This document shows, piece after piece, positions 7,787 to 18,752 of a stretch of DNA of 64,000 nucleotides. The translations under genes were made by a program, and so were the position numbers. The notes beneath the pieces were generated by a model. That model was not told the origin of the DNA, ran no database searches, and saw only the letters and a program-made list of their open reading frames with translations. Location of the stretch: assembly GCA_003222085.1 (NCBI GenBank), contig QHUK01000019.1, positions 50,646-114,645 on the forward strand. The letters are read 5' to 3'. Each line of letters starts with the position of its first letter. Position 1 is the first letter of the stretch. The DNA is from Gemmatimonadota bacterium (GTDB taxonomy: Bacteria; Gemmatimonadota; Gemmatimonadetes; Gemmatimonadales; GWC2-71-9).

Positions 7787-9037
7787 ATGGAGCGGCGGGA
7801 GTTTGTCGCGGTGGCGGGGGCGATCGCGGGGCAGTACCAAACGCGGAACGCGGAACGCGGAACGCGGAACAGAATGCCCGAACACCTGTTCCGCGTTCCG
7901 ACTTCCGACTTCCGCGTTATCCCGAGCCAGGAGCCTTCCCTTCCCCCAGAGGTCTTCGCCCGCCGCCTGGAGCGGGCCCGGAGCGAGCTCAAGGGCCGCG
8001 GGCTCGACCTCCTCATCGCGACGCCCGGCACCAACTACGAGTACCTGGCCGGTTACAATCCCGGGCGGAGCGAACGCCTGATCGCCCTGCTCCTGCCGGT
8101 CGCGGGCCCGCCGGCGATCGTTTGCCCATCGTTCGAGGTCGAGCGGATCAGGCGCCACGGCGTCATCACCGAGCTGCACGGCTGGGAGGAGCAGGAGGAT
8201 CCCCACGCCCTGGTGCGCGACACGGTCCACCGGCTCAGCCCGGGATCGGGGGGCGGCACCATCGCGCTCGAATCCTCCACGGCGTACCAAACGTTCCTCG
8301 GGCTGAGGCGCGCGCTGCCGGGCTGGAAGTTCGTCGACGCAGCGCCGGTGACGGAGCGATTGCGCGTCATCAAGTCACCCGAGGAGGTGGCGCTCCTGCG
8401 CCGCGCGATCGCGATCACGCAGGACGCCATGGCGGCGACGTTCGCCCAGCTCGCGGTCGGCACCACCGAGGTCGCGGTCGCGCACGCGTTGTCGCGGGAA
8501 ATGGAGCAGCGTGGCGCACCCGGTGGCGGGCTGGTGCAGTTCGGCCCCTCGAGCGCGTTGCCGCATGGCGGCCCTGCCGGCCCCAAGCTGGAGCGCGAGA
8601 CGGTGGTGCTGATCGACTGCGGCTGCCGCGTGGGGGGCTACACCTCGGACATCACCCGCACCATCTGGTTCGGCGATCGTCCCTCGGATGAGTTCCGGCG
8701 CGTGTTCAACGTGGTGCATGACGCCCAGACCGCCGCGATGGAGCTGGGGCGCCCGGGCACGCCCGGCGAGGAGATGGACCGCGCCGCGCGCCACGTCATC
8801 ACCGCCGCACACTACGGTCCCTTCTTCACCCACCGCCTGGGCCATGGGCTCGGCATGGACGGCCACGAGCCCGAGTACCTCGTCGAAGGCAACAAGACCC
8901 ACCTCGAGCCCGGCATGGTGTTCACGATCGAGCCCGGGATCTATCAGCTCGGCAAGTTCGGAGTCAGGATCGAAGATGACTGCGTGATGACGGAGAGCGG
9001 AGTCGAGGTCTTGAGTCAGCGAGCATCCAAGCTCTAG
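7787..9037 (+). CDS. M24 family Xaa-Pro aminopeptidase/dipeptidase with a repeat element in its N-terminus
   Basis: A 416-residue metallopeptidase that removes residues next to proline. The creatinase-like N-domain is followed by the pita-bread catalytic domain with VVLIDCGCRVGGYTSDITR, THRLGHGLGMDGHE, TIEPGIY and FGVRIEDD, supplying the dinuclear metal ligands. The start has a strong GGAGGAG site 8 bases upstream. The N-terminus MERREFVAVAGAIAG looks like a twin-arginine-type signal (RREFxxxxG), but a palindromic repeat (7839-7918) is read straight through right after it, replacing the expected hydrophobic end and cleavage site. Export is therefore doubtful; an internal ATG at 7875 in the repeat could give a cytosolic form. 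Confidence 0.88.
   Translation: MERREFVAVAGAIAGQYQTRNAERGTRNRMPEHLFRVPTSDFRVIPSQEPSLPPEVFARRLERARSELKGRGLDLLIATPGTNYEYLAGYNPGRSERLIALLLPVAGPPAIVCPSFEVERIRRHGVITELHGWEEQEDPHALVRDTVHRLSPGSGGGTIALESSTAYQTFLGLRRALPGWKFVDAAPVTERLRVIKSPEEVALLRRAIAITQDAMAATFAQLAVGTTEVAVAHALSREMEQRGAPGGGLVQFGPSSALPHGGPAGPKLERETVVLIDCGCRVGGYTSDITRTIWFGDRPSDEFRRVFNVVHDAQTAAMELGRPGTPGEEMDRAARHVITAAHYGPFFTHRLGHGLGMDGHEPEYLVEGNKTHLEPGMVFTIEPGIYQLGKFGVRIEDDCVMTESGVEVLSQRASKL
7839..7918 (+). repeat. AACGCGG heptamer hairpin element, in-frame inside the M24 peptidase gene
   Basis: The 5' arm (7839-7870) holds four AACGCGG units, a 17-base loop follows, and the 3' arm (7888-7918) holds inverted TTCCGCG/TTCCGAC units. It is read in frame as a peptide containing NAERGTRN and FRVPTSDFRV. 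The same element type recurs at 14307, 52504 and 61301. Confidence 0.92.
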
Positions 9038-9056
9038 CTACCGAGATAAGCCACGT

Positions 9057-10250
9057 TCAGTCCGCGAGCTTTTTCCCGAACCCGATGATCCGATCGAGCG
9101 CCTTCTGGACGTTGTCCAACGAGGCCGCGTACGATAACCGCACGTAGCGATCGTCGCCGAACGCCGCGCCCGGTACGAGCGCCACGCCGCTGGCGGTCAC
9201 GAGCCGAGTGCAGAACTCCGTCCCACTGACCCCGCCGAAGGAGTCCACCCGGAAGAAGAAATAAAACGCGCCGAGCGGCTCCACGAACTCGACGCCGGGG
9301 AGCTCCTGTCGGAAGCGCGCCACCACCACATCCCGCCGCTTGCGGAACTCCGCTACCATCCGGGCCACGTCCCGTTCCACCTGGTCGTCGCCGAGCGCGG
9401 CGGCGGCGGCGAACTGGGCGGGATGATTCGCCCCCGTCGTGGTGTGCGACTGCAGCGCCGCCATCGCCTTCGCCACCGGGCCGGGCGCGAGCGCGAGCCC
9501 GATCCGCCATCCGGTCATCGCGTAGGCCTTGCTGACGCCGTAAATCACCACGACGCGCTCGAGCAGCTCGTCCGGCAGATCGAGGAAGGAGGGTGCGGGG
9601 CCGGTCCCGTAGTGGATGCGGCGATAGATCTCATCCGCGACGATCCACACCTTGCGGTCGCGCGCCCAGTGCGCGATCGCCTTGATCTCGGCCTGCGTAT
9701 ACACCGCCCCCGTAGGATTGCACGGTGAGCAGAGGATCAGACCCCGCGCTCCGGGGACCACGCGATCGAGATCCCGCACGCTCACTTTGAGGCTCCACTC
9801 GGGCTCGCCGGGGACGAGCACGGGCCGGGCGCGGGAGAGGTACACGATCTGGGGATAGGACACCCACGCCGGAGCGGGAATCGCCACCACGTCGCCGGGG
9901 CCAAACAGGGTGAAGCACGCGTTGAACAGCGACTGCTTCGATCCGTTCGACACCACGATGTTGTCGGCGTTCACGGGACGGCCGCCGGAGAGCAGCGACA
10001 GGTGTTTCGCCGCGGCGGCCCGCAGCTCCAGGATCCCTTCGTTCGCCGGGTAGTGGGTCTTGCCCTCGCGAATGGCGCGAACGCCGGCGTCTGACGGGAG
10101 GGCCGGCGTCGGGAAATCGGGCTCCCCCGCTCCGAGGTCGATCACGTCCTCGCCCGCCGCCTTGCGCCGCTTCGCCTCTTGCGAGATGGCGATCGTCGCG
10201 GACGTCTCGAGGTGCTGCAGGTTGGGGGAGAGGCCGGAGCCCGGAGTCAT
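9057..10250 (-). CDS. Class I pyridoxal-phosphate aminotransferase (aspartate aminotransferase-like)
   Basis: A 397-residue class I aminotransferase of the AspB type. It shows DLGAGEPDFPTP (substrate loop), HYPANEGILELR, SNGSKQSLFN, CSPCNPTGAVY (the conserved NPTG), IVADEIYRRIHY (PLP pyridine-binding Asp) and YGVSKAYAMTGWRIG with the Schiff-base lysine at K241. The likely reaction is aspartate + 2-oxoglutarate to oxaloacetate + glutamate, but the exact substrate cannot be read from sequence. It is convergent with the M24 peptidase, 19 bases apart, and its start is well isolated from the plus-strand gene at 10351. Confidence 0.9.
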   Translation of the reverse strand: MTPGSGLSPNLQHLETSATIAISQEAKRRKAAGEDVIDLGAGEPDFPTPALPSDAGVRAIREGKTHYPANEGILELRAAAAKHLSLLSGGRPVNADNIVVSNGSKQSLFNACFTLFGPGDVVAIPAPAWVSYPQIVYLSRARPVLVPGEPEWSLKVSVRDLDRVVPGARGLILCSPCNPTGAVYTQAEIKAIAHWARDRKVWIVADEIYRRIHYGTGPAPSFLDLPDELLERVVVIYGVSKAYAMTGWRIGLALAPGPVAKAMAALQSHTTTGANHPAQFAAAAALGDDQVERDVARMVAEFRKRRDVVVARFRQELPGVEFVEPLGAFYFFFRVDSFGGVSGTEFCTRLVTASGVALVPGAAFGDDRYVRLSYAASLDNVQKALDRIIGFGKKLAD

Positions 10251-10287
10251 GCGCGGGACGATAGCCCTGTTCGGTCACGCCACGCAA

Positions 10288-10318
10288 CCGGGTTCCCCGG
10301 GCTGAAGCCTGGGCCCGG
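10288..10318. repeat. Imperfect GC-rich hairpin in intergenic space
   Basis: The core CCCGGGCTGAAGCCTGGG forms a 7-bp stem with a GU wobble and short loop, extended by outer CCGGG/CCCGG pairing. It lies between the divergent aminotransferase and DEAD-like genes, so it is not a terminator for either. Confidence 0.55.
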
Positions 10319-10350
10319 CGCAACGCTGCCCTTAGGGTGGGAACCAGGCG

Positions 10351-11697
10351 GTGCAGTTGCCTTTCCACGTAGCGCACGGTACGATCCTGCCGCTGGCTCG
10401 CCCTTTGACAACCGAGGACGGTGTGACGGGAGCGGATGCGAAGGCGGCGCTGGAGCGCGGCAGGCCGGTGGTGCTGGTGTGCCCCCCGGCCCCGGAGCAG
10501 GCGCACGCCTTGTGGGACCTGTTGGGTCCGACGCTGGGGCTCGGCCCCGGGGTCGGACCGCCCGTGCTCATCGTCTGCGCCGACGACGCGGCCGCGGCCG
10601 GGTGGCCCTCTCTCGCCCCCGCGGGGCTCCGGATCCACGCCGTCACCGGGCTCGCCCGCAGCGCCCGCCGGCTCAAGGAGCGCTCGCCCCAGGTCCTGAC
10701 CGGGGCCGTGAAGGACCTGGCCGCCCTGGTCCAGCGCGCCGTGCTCAAGCTCGATCAGGTCGCGTCACTCGTGGTGGCGTGGCCCGAGGCGCTCATCGCC
10801 GGGGAGCATGCCGGCGCGCTCGACACGCTGCTGGGCGAGGCGCGCGAGGCGCGCCGCCTGGTGCTCAGCTGGAATCCCGCCCGGTTGACCGATTTTCTCG
10901 AGCGGCATGCCCGCAGGCCGCTGGTGGTAGGGACGCTGCCCGTGGACGAGAGCGGCGCCCCGCTCCCTTCCGTCGGGCGGGTGCGCTACTGCATCGTGCC
11001 ACCGGGCCGCCGACCGGCGGTCGTGCGGGACGTCCTCGACTCCCTGGACGCCCGGGAGCCCCTGATCTGGCGCGGCGGTCCGGTTTCCGTGCCCGAGGAC
11101 CGGCCCGACGCCGTGATCTGCACGGCCCTGCCGTCGCGCGAAGAGCTCGCGGCGCTCATCCGGTTGGCCGAGCCGGTGGTCTTCATCAGCGCGGCTCAGC
11201 TGCCGTACCTGCGCTCCATCGCCACCGTGGCGCCCCTGGCCCTCCCCGGCACGGCCGACCGCGCACGTGATCGCGCCGAGGAGCTGCGCGAGCGCGTGGC
11301 TCGCGTGCTCGAGACCGGTGTCGACCAGGAGCTCGCCCTGCTCGATCCGCTGTTCGAGCGGTTCGATCCTGCGGAAGTCGCGGCGGCGTTGCTGGCGCTA
11401 CAACGGGAAACGGGAAGCGGGAAACGGGATGCGGTCGTCGCCGCGACTGGCGAGGGCGCGCGTGTGAAAGTCTTCGTCAGCCTGGGAAAGAAAGACCGCG
11501 CGAGCGCCAAGGATCTCGTCGGGGCCCTCATCCGCGAAGCCGGCGTGGCGAAAGACGACATCGGCCGCATCGACGTGCGCGAGACGTTCAGCCTGGTCGA
11601 AGTGGCAGCTGGGGCGGCGGATCGGGCCGTGCGGGGCCTCACGGGGACGACGATCCGCGGGCGCCGGGTGATCGCACGGCTGGACCGGGAGCGGTAG
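10351..11697 (+). CDS. Degenerate DEAD-box-like protein with C-terminal DbpA RNA-binding domain
   Basis: A 448-residue protein. The last 75 residues (from VKVFVSLGKKDRASAKDL to RRVIARLDRER) are a good match to the DbpA-type RNA-binding domain, which in DbpA recognises a 23S rRNA hairpin. The preceding 350 residues have the size and alternating alpha/beta pattern of two RecA-like helicase domains, but no Walker A P-loop (the site reads GRPVVLVCPP) and no DEAD box (SLVVAWPEALI in its place). It may bind RNA or ribosomes without unwinding. A GGGAAAC heptamer array (11402-11429) is read in frame in the linker between the two parts. Confidence 0.7.
   Translation: MQLPFHVAHGTILPLARPLTTEDGVTGADAKAALERGRPVVLVCPPAPEQAHALWDLLGPTLGLGPGVGPPVLIVCADDAAAAGWPSLAPAGLRIHAVTGLARSARRLKERSPQVLTGAVKDLAALVQRAVLKLDQVASLVVAWPEALIAGEHAGALDTLLGEAREARRLVLSWNPARLTDFLERHARRPLVVGTLPVDESGAPLPSVGRVRYCIVPPGRRPAVVRDVLDSLDAREPLIWRGGPVSVPEDRPDAVICTALPSREELAALIRLAEPVVFISAAQLPYLRSIATVAPLALPGTADRARDRAEELRERVARVLETGVDQELALLDPLFERFDPAEVAAALLALQRETGSGKRDAVVAATGEGARVKVFVSLGKKDRASAKDLVGALIREAGVAKDDIGRIDVRETFSLVEVAAGAADRAVRGLTGTTIRGRRVIARLDRER
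11402..11429 (+). repeat. GGGAAAC heptamer array inside the DbpA-domain gene
   Basis: Four tandem CGGGAAA/CGGGAAG units are read in frame as QRETGSGKR in the linker between the degenerate helicase part and the RNA-binding domain. No inverted arm is seen nearby. Confidence 0.8.
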
Positions 11698-11731
11698 GCT
11701 GTCGGAACGCGGACGGCGATATGCCGGTACC

Positions 11732-12151
11732 ATGCCCGTGCACACGACATCCAGCGAGCCCACGTCACCTGCCGCCGCACGAACGCAGCAGGTCCTCTTA
11801 CGGGGTTACCACGGCCAGCCCAGCTCCGGTACCGTCACGATCCGCCACTTCAGCCGCGACGAGCGTGTGCGTCGCGCGTTCGCCGGGCTCGGCAGGTGGT
11901 GGGGCGTCGCGGTCGTGTCCGTGCTGATCCCCGTGGCGCACTTCGTCCTCGTCCCATCGTTCCTCGCCTACGGCGCCTGGCAGTTCTTCCAGCGGCTCGG
12001 CACCGTCGAGCTGGTGATCGACGCGCGCGGCATCTGCCCCGACTGCGGCGCCGAGCAGCCGCTCGACTTGGCGCAGCGGTGGCGGGCGCCCCAGCCTGTG
12101 ACCTGCCGCCAGTGTCACCGCGGGCTGCAGCTCGTCCTTCCTTCTCCCTAG
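11732..12151 (+). CDS. Small membrane protein with C-terminal zinc ribbon
   Basis: A 139-residue protein of unknown function. A hydrophobic segment spans about residues 57-86 (WGVAVVSVLIPVAHFVLVPS and on), probably one or two membrane passes. It is followed by a short cytoplasmic tail with two Cys pairs, CPDCG and CRQCH, that look like a zinc ribbon. It is convergent with the esterase gene, overlapping its stop by 4 bases. No partner can be inferred. Confidence 0.65.
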   Translation: MPVHTTSSEPTSPAAARTQQVLLRGYHGQPSSGTVTIRHFSRDERVRRAFAGLGRWWGVAVVSVLIPVAHFVLVPSFLAYGAWQFFQRLGTVELVIDARGICPDCGAEQPLDLAQRWRAPQPVTCRQCHRGLQLVLPSP

Positions 12152-13113
12152 CGCGCGATTCGGTCGGCGAGCCAGCGGTAGCTCTCGCCCACGTGTGCAT
12201 GCCAGTACTTCCAGTCGTGCCTCCCGGGCCACTCCGCATACGTACTGGCGATGCCCAGCGCCGCGAGCTCGGCGTGGAACGCACGCGCCTGGTCCGCGAG
12301 CCTGTCCTGGGTACCCACGTCGATGAACAGCGCGGGCATCGGGCCGCGCGCGGCCGCAAGGCGTCGCGCCAGCTGCGCCGGATCGCGCGCGGTCCATGAT
12401 GCGATCGTCCGCCCGAACGCCGGGGCGATCGCCTCCCAGATCCCTCGCCAGTCGGCGGCGAGCGAATCGATCGACCTGTGGTAGTGCGCCGGCGCCGCGA
12501 ACGGATGCGGCCCGGCGTAGAGCGGCGACAGCACGCCCGAATGACTCGCGGCCGCCGAGAATACGTCGGGATGCTCGAGGGCGATCGTGACGGCGCCGAA
12601 CCCCCCCATGCTCAGGCCCGCGATGCCGCGATGCCGGCGGTCGCCGAGCGTGCGGTAGGTCGAATCGACGTGACGGACGAGGTCGCGCGCGATGTAGTCT
12701 TCGTACCGAGCCTGGACCACACACAGCGCCGGCGCCGCGCGATTCAACAGCGTGTCGACCAGGCACGCGCCGTAGGGCTGAGGCGCTTCCTCCCAGTTGG
12801 TGTACCAGCCGTCGTCGCCGTCCGGCATCACGACGATCATCTCGGGGCTGCCGCCGGCGATGAGCGAGTCCGCCACCACGTCGATGCTGGCCAGCGATAC
12901 CCAGTCGGCTTCGTTCCCCGTCAAGCCATGGAGGTAGAAAGCCACCGGGTAGCGCCGGGCCGGCGCCGTCGCGTACGACGGCGGCAGGTACACGACGTAA
13001 TGCTTCTCGACGCCGAGTGCCGGGGAGAAGAACCGCTCCACGCGCACCGCGCCGCGGGGCGGGGCGAGCAGCAGGGCGACGCCGGCAAGCGTCGCGCAGG
13101 ACCGAGCGAGCAC
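12148..13113 (-). CDS. Exported alpha/beta-hydrolase esterase (esterase D / PF00756 type)
   Basis: A 321-residue putative esterase of the antigen-85/esterase-D family. It has an N-terminal hydrophobic signal-like stretch, the oxyanion-region YLHGLTGNEADW, the nucleophile elbow GLSMGG (Ser168), then IDVGTQDRLAD (Asp270) and GRHDWKYW (His299), completing a Ser-Asp-His triad. The start is GTG with a strong AGGAGG 9 bases upstream. It lies downstream of HU on the same strand with a hairpin between them, so is probably transcribed separately. The substrate is unknown; family members cleave acyl esters such as S-formylglutathione or feruloyl esters. Confidence 0.85.
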   Translation of the reverse strand: MLARSCATLAGVALLLAPPRGAVRVERFFSPALGVEKHYVVYLPPSYATAPARRYPVAFYLHGLTGNEADWVSLASIDVVADSLIAGGSPEMIVVMPDGDDGWYTNWEEAPQPYGACLVDTLLNRAAPALCVVQARYEDYIARDLVRHVDSTYRTLGDRRHRGIAGLSMGGFGAVTIALEHPDVFSAAASHSGVLSPLYAGPHPFAAPAHYHRSIDSLAADWRGIWEAIAPAFGRTIASWTARDPAQLARRLAAARGPMPALFIDVGTQDRLADQARAFHAELAALGIASTYAEWPGRHDWKYWHAHVGESYRWLADRIAR

Positions 13114-13128
13114 GACGAGCCTCCTCTC

Positions 13129-13162
13129 TTAAAAGCCGACGGGCCGCCCAGCGGGGCGACCC
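13129..13162 (-). terminator. Possible intrinsic terminator downstream of the HU gene
   Basis: A 9-bp stem with one GU pair and a 4-base loop (13141-13162) is followed on the minus strand by GTCGGC and then TTTT. The T-run is short and offset, so the terminator is weak. Confidence 0.5.
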
Positions 13163-13195
13163 GTGAACTGAGAACCCCGACGCCTACGCGCCGGG

Positions 13196-13486
13196 CTATT
13201 TCCGATTATTCACCGCCTGCTTCAGCTGCTTGCCGGCGCGGAACGCGGGGGCGATCGACGCCTTGATCTGAATCACGCCGCCCGTCTTGGGATTGCGGCC
13301 CATGCGCGCCGCGCGCTTGCGGGCTTCGAAGTTCCCGAAGCCGGTGATCTGAACCTTCGCGCCCTTCTTGAGCTCGGCGGCGATGATCCCCTTGTCGTCA
13401 AACAGGGCCTCGATCGCCCGGCCGGCGTCGGCCTTGGACATCTTGGTCCGCATGGCCAGTGCCGCGGTCAGCTCGGCTTTGTTCAC
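13196..13486 (-). CDS. hup: HU-family DNA-binding protein
   Basis: A 96-residue histone-like protein that bends and packages DNA. It has the full HU pattern: N-terminal NKAELTAALA helix, VQITGFGNFEARKRAAR (HU signature, residues 46-62), RMGRNPKTG arm and the closing IAPAFRAGKQLKQAVN. The GTG at 13486 was chosen over longer options because it sits 7 bases after a perfect AAGGAGA ribosome-binding site and gives the usual HU length; the region upstream is AT-richer and promoter-like. It is transcribed divergently from thymidine kinase. Confidence 0.95.
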   Translation of the reverse strand: MNKAELTAALAMRTKMSKADAGRAIEALFDDKGIIAAELKKGAKVQITGFGNFEARKRAARMGRNPKTGGVIQIKASIAPAFRAGKQLKQAVNNRK

Positions 13487-13624
13487 GGCGTCTCCTTGTG
13501 AGGGTCTAGGGCAGTGAAACCCTTGGAATTCCGCCCGTTTTTGCGGGGTAGCCCGAGAAAACCCGCATAAAACCGCCACAATATGGGGTACCACCCCGCA
13601 AATCCGCAAGATATCTAGGTTTCC

Positions 13625-13653
13625 TTGACCCATGCGCCCCTCCTCGCTACCCT
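13625..13653 (+). promoter_or_regulatory. Candidate sigma-70 promoter for thymidine kinase
   Basis: A TTGACC -35 box (13625-13630), 17-base spacer and TACCCT -10 (13648-13653) lie about 50 bases before the tdk start, in the AT-richer gap between the divergent hup and tdk genes. The -10 is poor. Confidence 0.35.
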
Positions 13654-13702
13654 TTCCCCGCCCCGTTCCCAGACGCCACGACGCCAAGCCGTAAGGACGG
13701 CA

Positions 13703-14308
13703 ATGTTTCACGGCACCCGCCCCGGCTGGATCGAAGTGATCGCCGGCGTGATGTTCTCCGGCAAGAGCGAAGAGCTGGTCCGTCGGTTACGACGGGCAGT
13801 GATCGCTCGCAAGCACGTCCAGGTCTTCAAGTCGCACCTCGATGCCCGGTACGCCGGGCTCTACACCGTCAGCACGCACGACGGCGGCACCGTGGAAGCC
13901 GAGCCCGTGGATTCCTCGGACGGCGTGCTCCGGGCCGTGCGGCCCGACACCGAAGTGGTCGCGGTCGACGAAGTACAGTTCCTGGACGACGGCATCGTGA
14001 CGGCCGCCAACGGGCTCGCCGACCGCGGTGTCAGAGTCGTGCTGGCCGGGATCGATATGGATTTCCGCGGCCTCCCGTTCGGCCCGATGCCCACCCTCCT
14101 TGCCGTCGCCGAGATCGTCGACAAGCTCCAGGCGATCTGTGTCGTGTGCGGCGGGCCGGCAAGCCGCAACCAGCGGCTCGTGAACGGGCGGCCGGCGCTG
14201 TGGGAAAGCCCGACCATCATGGTCGGGGGGCGGGAGTCGTACGAAGCGAGGTGCCGGCATTGTCACAAAGTCCCCAGGGCCGATGAAGATCAGACGGCGC
14301 TCCTTTGA
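13703..14308 (+). CDS. tdk: Thymidine kinase (type II)
   Basis: A 201-residue thymidine kinase that phosphorylates thymidine in the salvage pathway. The P-loop is [11 protein letters not shown] near the N-terminus, followed by [11 protein letters not shown] (Mg/catalytic region), the thymidine-binding [15 protein letters not shown], and the structural zinc site CVVCGG with CRHCH at the C-terminus. The ATG at 13703 is preceded by AAGGA; a longer in-frame start at 13625 would overlap the promoter. The TGA stop is shared with the first bases of a heptamer hairpin element (14307-14397) that separates it from coaE in the same frame. Confidence 0.95.
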   Translation: MFHGTRPGWIEVIAGVMFSGKSEELVRRLRRAVIARKHVQVFKSHLDARYAGLYTVSTHDGGTVEAEPVDSSDGVLRAVRPDTEVVAVDEVQFLDDGIVTAANGLADRGVRVVLAGIDMDFRGLPFGPMPTLLAVAEIVDKLQAICVVCGGPASRNQRLVNGRPALWESPTIMVGGRESYEARCRHCHKVPRADEDQTALL

Positions 14309-14397
14309 ACGCGGAAGTGGGAACGCGGAACGCGGACCAGAGGCCCTGCCCGCGCACCCGTTCCGCGTTCCGCCTTCCGCGTTCCGCGTTCCGTGTT
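14307..14397 (+). repeat. AACGCGG heptamer hairpin element between tdk and coaE
   Basis: The 5' arm (14307-14336) begins with the GA of the tdk TGA stop and carries GAACGCG-type units. A GC-rich loop follows, and the 3' arm (14360-14397) carries TTCCGCG units. The GTG start codon of coaE (14393) lies inside the last 3' unit. Confidence 0.92.
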
Positions 14398-15394
14398 AAA
14401 CGTCGCCCTCACCGGCAATATCGCCGCCGGCAAATCGACCGTCGTCGATCTCTTCCAGCGCTGGGGTGCGACGATCATCGACGCGGACGTCCTCGCCCGC
14501 GAAGCCCAGGCACCTGGCGGCGAGGTGCTGGCGGCGATCGCGGGCCGGTTCGGCGCGGACGTCCTGGCGGCCGACGGCAGCCTCGACCGGGCGGCACTGC
14601 GGGGCAAGGTGATGGGCGACCAAGCGGCGCTCGACGCGCTCAACCAGATCGTCCACCCCGCCGTGCGCCGCCGCCGCGATGAGCTGCTGCGCGAGGCCCG
14701 GGCGGGCGGCGACTTGCTCGTGGTCAACGACATCCCCCTGCTCTTCGAGGCCCTCGACCCTACCCAGTTCGATGCGGTGGTCCTGGTGGACGCGAGCCCG
14801 GCGCTGCGACGCACGCGGCTGCGCTCCATGCGCGGACTCTCGAATGACGAGGCCGACCGGATGATCGCGGCGCAGATGCCCGCCGAGCGCAAGCGGGCCA
14901 AGAGCGACTTTGTGATCGAGAACGAGGGGTCCCTCAAAAAGCTCGAGCAGCGGGCCCGTGCGGCGTTCGACGAGCTGCGCCATCGCGCGGCGGTGGCCGC
15001 GTTGGGTGGGCGAGTCGCGCGCGTGCTGCTGCTCGCCGCGGCGGAGGCGCGCGAGCAGCCAACCCTCAACCCGATCGCCGCCCGCTATGCGGACGCGGGG
15101 CTCGCGGTGCGGCGGGTCACGGGCGACGCCGCCGCGGTCGAGAAGGCGCTGGGCCGGCCCGCGCCGCCCGATGCGATCGTCGCGACCGCGGCGGCCGCGC
15201 CGGCCGCGCAGCAGGCGTGGACGCGCGGGGGCCGTCGCGGCGTGCTCACGTCCCTCTCCGCTGACCCCGACCCCGTCGCGGTGCGCCTCGATCTCCGGCC
15301 CTGGGGCGCCGGTCGGTTGCTCCTAGTCGAGCCCGATGCCACGGGGCTGGCGCCGCGGTCCGACCTGTTTCCGACCGCCAACCCGTTGCCTTGA
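14393..15394 (+). CDS. coaE: Dephospho-CoA kinase with unusual C-terminal extension
   Basis: The first 200 residues are a clear CoaE, which performs the last step of CoA synthesis (dephospho-CoA + ATP to CoA). It has the P-loop LTGNIAAGKST, DADVLAREAQAPGG, the HPAVRRR motif and VVLVDASPALRRTRL. About 130 further residues follow that CoaE normally lacks; they are Ala-rich and begin with VARVLLLAAAEAREQPTLNP, and no family was recognised. The GTG start sits inside a repeat element with no visible Shine-Dalgarno. The frame is the same as tdk, separated only by the tdk TGA and 84 bases, so translation initiation is unclear. Confidence 0.88.
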   Translation: MLNVALTGNIAAGKSTVVDLFQRWGATIIDADVLAREAQAPGGEVLAAIAGRFGADVLAADGSLDRAALRGKVMGDQAALDALNQIVHPAVRRRRDELLREARAGGDLLVVNDIPLLFEALDPTQFDAVVLVDASPALRRTRLRSMRGLSNDEADRMIAAQMPAERKRAKSDFVIENEGSLKKLEQRARAAFDELRHRAAVAALGGRVARVLLLAAAEAREQPTLNPIAARYADAGLAVRRVTGDAAAVEKALGRPAPPDAIVATAAAAPAAQQAWTRGGRRGVLTSLSADPDPVAVRLDLRPWGAGRLLLVEPDATGLAPRSDLFPTANPLP

Positions 15395-15420
15395 CAGCGG
15401 TTCGGTGCCCCGGGTAACCT
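15391..15420 (+). promoter_or_regulatory. Candidate sigma-70 promoter of the gcvH-gcvP-ligase operon
   Basis: A perfect TTGACA -35 (15391-15396), an 18-base spacer and a TAACCT -10 (15415-15420) lie 41 bases before gcvH. The -35 box contains the TGA stop of coaE. Confidence 0.55.
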
Positions 15421-15460
15421 TCGCCGCGACCTCCCACGCCCACGAGCGAGCGACCCCCGC

Positions 15461-15850
15461 ATGGCGAACATTCCGGCCGATCTGCGCTACACAACAGAGC
15501 ACGAGTACGTGAAGCAGACCGGCGCCGACGCCATCATGCAGATCGGGATCACCGACTACGCGCAGGGCGAGCTCGGGGACGTGGTGTACGTGGACCTGCC
15601 CAAGGTCGGCGCCGTCTTCGGGCGGGGCGACGTGTTCGGCACGATCGAGGCCGTGAAGGCCGTGTCGGAGCTGTACGCGCCCCTCGCGGGCACCGTGACC
15701 GACGTGAACAACGCGCTCGAGGGCGATCCGGCCCTCGTGAATCGCGACCCCTACGGCGCGGGCTGGATGGTCAAGCTCCGCGTGAAAAACGCCGCGGAGC
15801 TCGAGCAGCTGCTGAACAGTGAGGCGTACAAGAAACACATCGGGCAATAG
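15461..15850 (+). CDS. gcvH: Glycine cleavage system H protein
   Basis: A 129-residue lipoyl carrier that shuttles the aminomethyl group between P, T and L proteins of the glycine cleavage system. It shows the typical YTTEHEYVK start, [20 protein letters not shown] and the lipoylation site [13 protein letters not shown] with Lys66, then the [11 protein letters not shown] closing strand. It is the first gene of an operon with gcvP and a lipoate ligase-like gene. gcvT is not in this window. Confidence 0.97.
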   Translation: MANIPADLRYTTEHEYVKQTGADAIMQIGITDYAQGELGDVVYVDLPKVGAVFGRGDVFGTIEAVKAVSELYAPLAGTVTDVNNALEGDPALVNRDPYGAGWMVKLRVKNAAELEQLLNSEAYKKHIGQ

Positions 15851-15854
15851 CGTC

Positions 15855-18738
<2,884 letters not shown>

Positions 18739-18752
<14 letters not shown>

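Noticed and set aside
7839..7918. CRISPR array or integron attC interpretation of the heptamer elements
   Set aside because: There are no unique spacers of constant length between repeats and no cas or integrase genes. Arms are inverted copies, and the units are only 7 bases.
13487..13711. Extended N-terminus of HU upstream of GTG 13486
   Set aside because: The GTG has a perfect ribosome-binding site and matches HU length; the upstream part is AT-rich promoter DNA.
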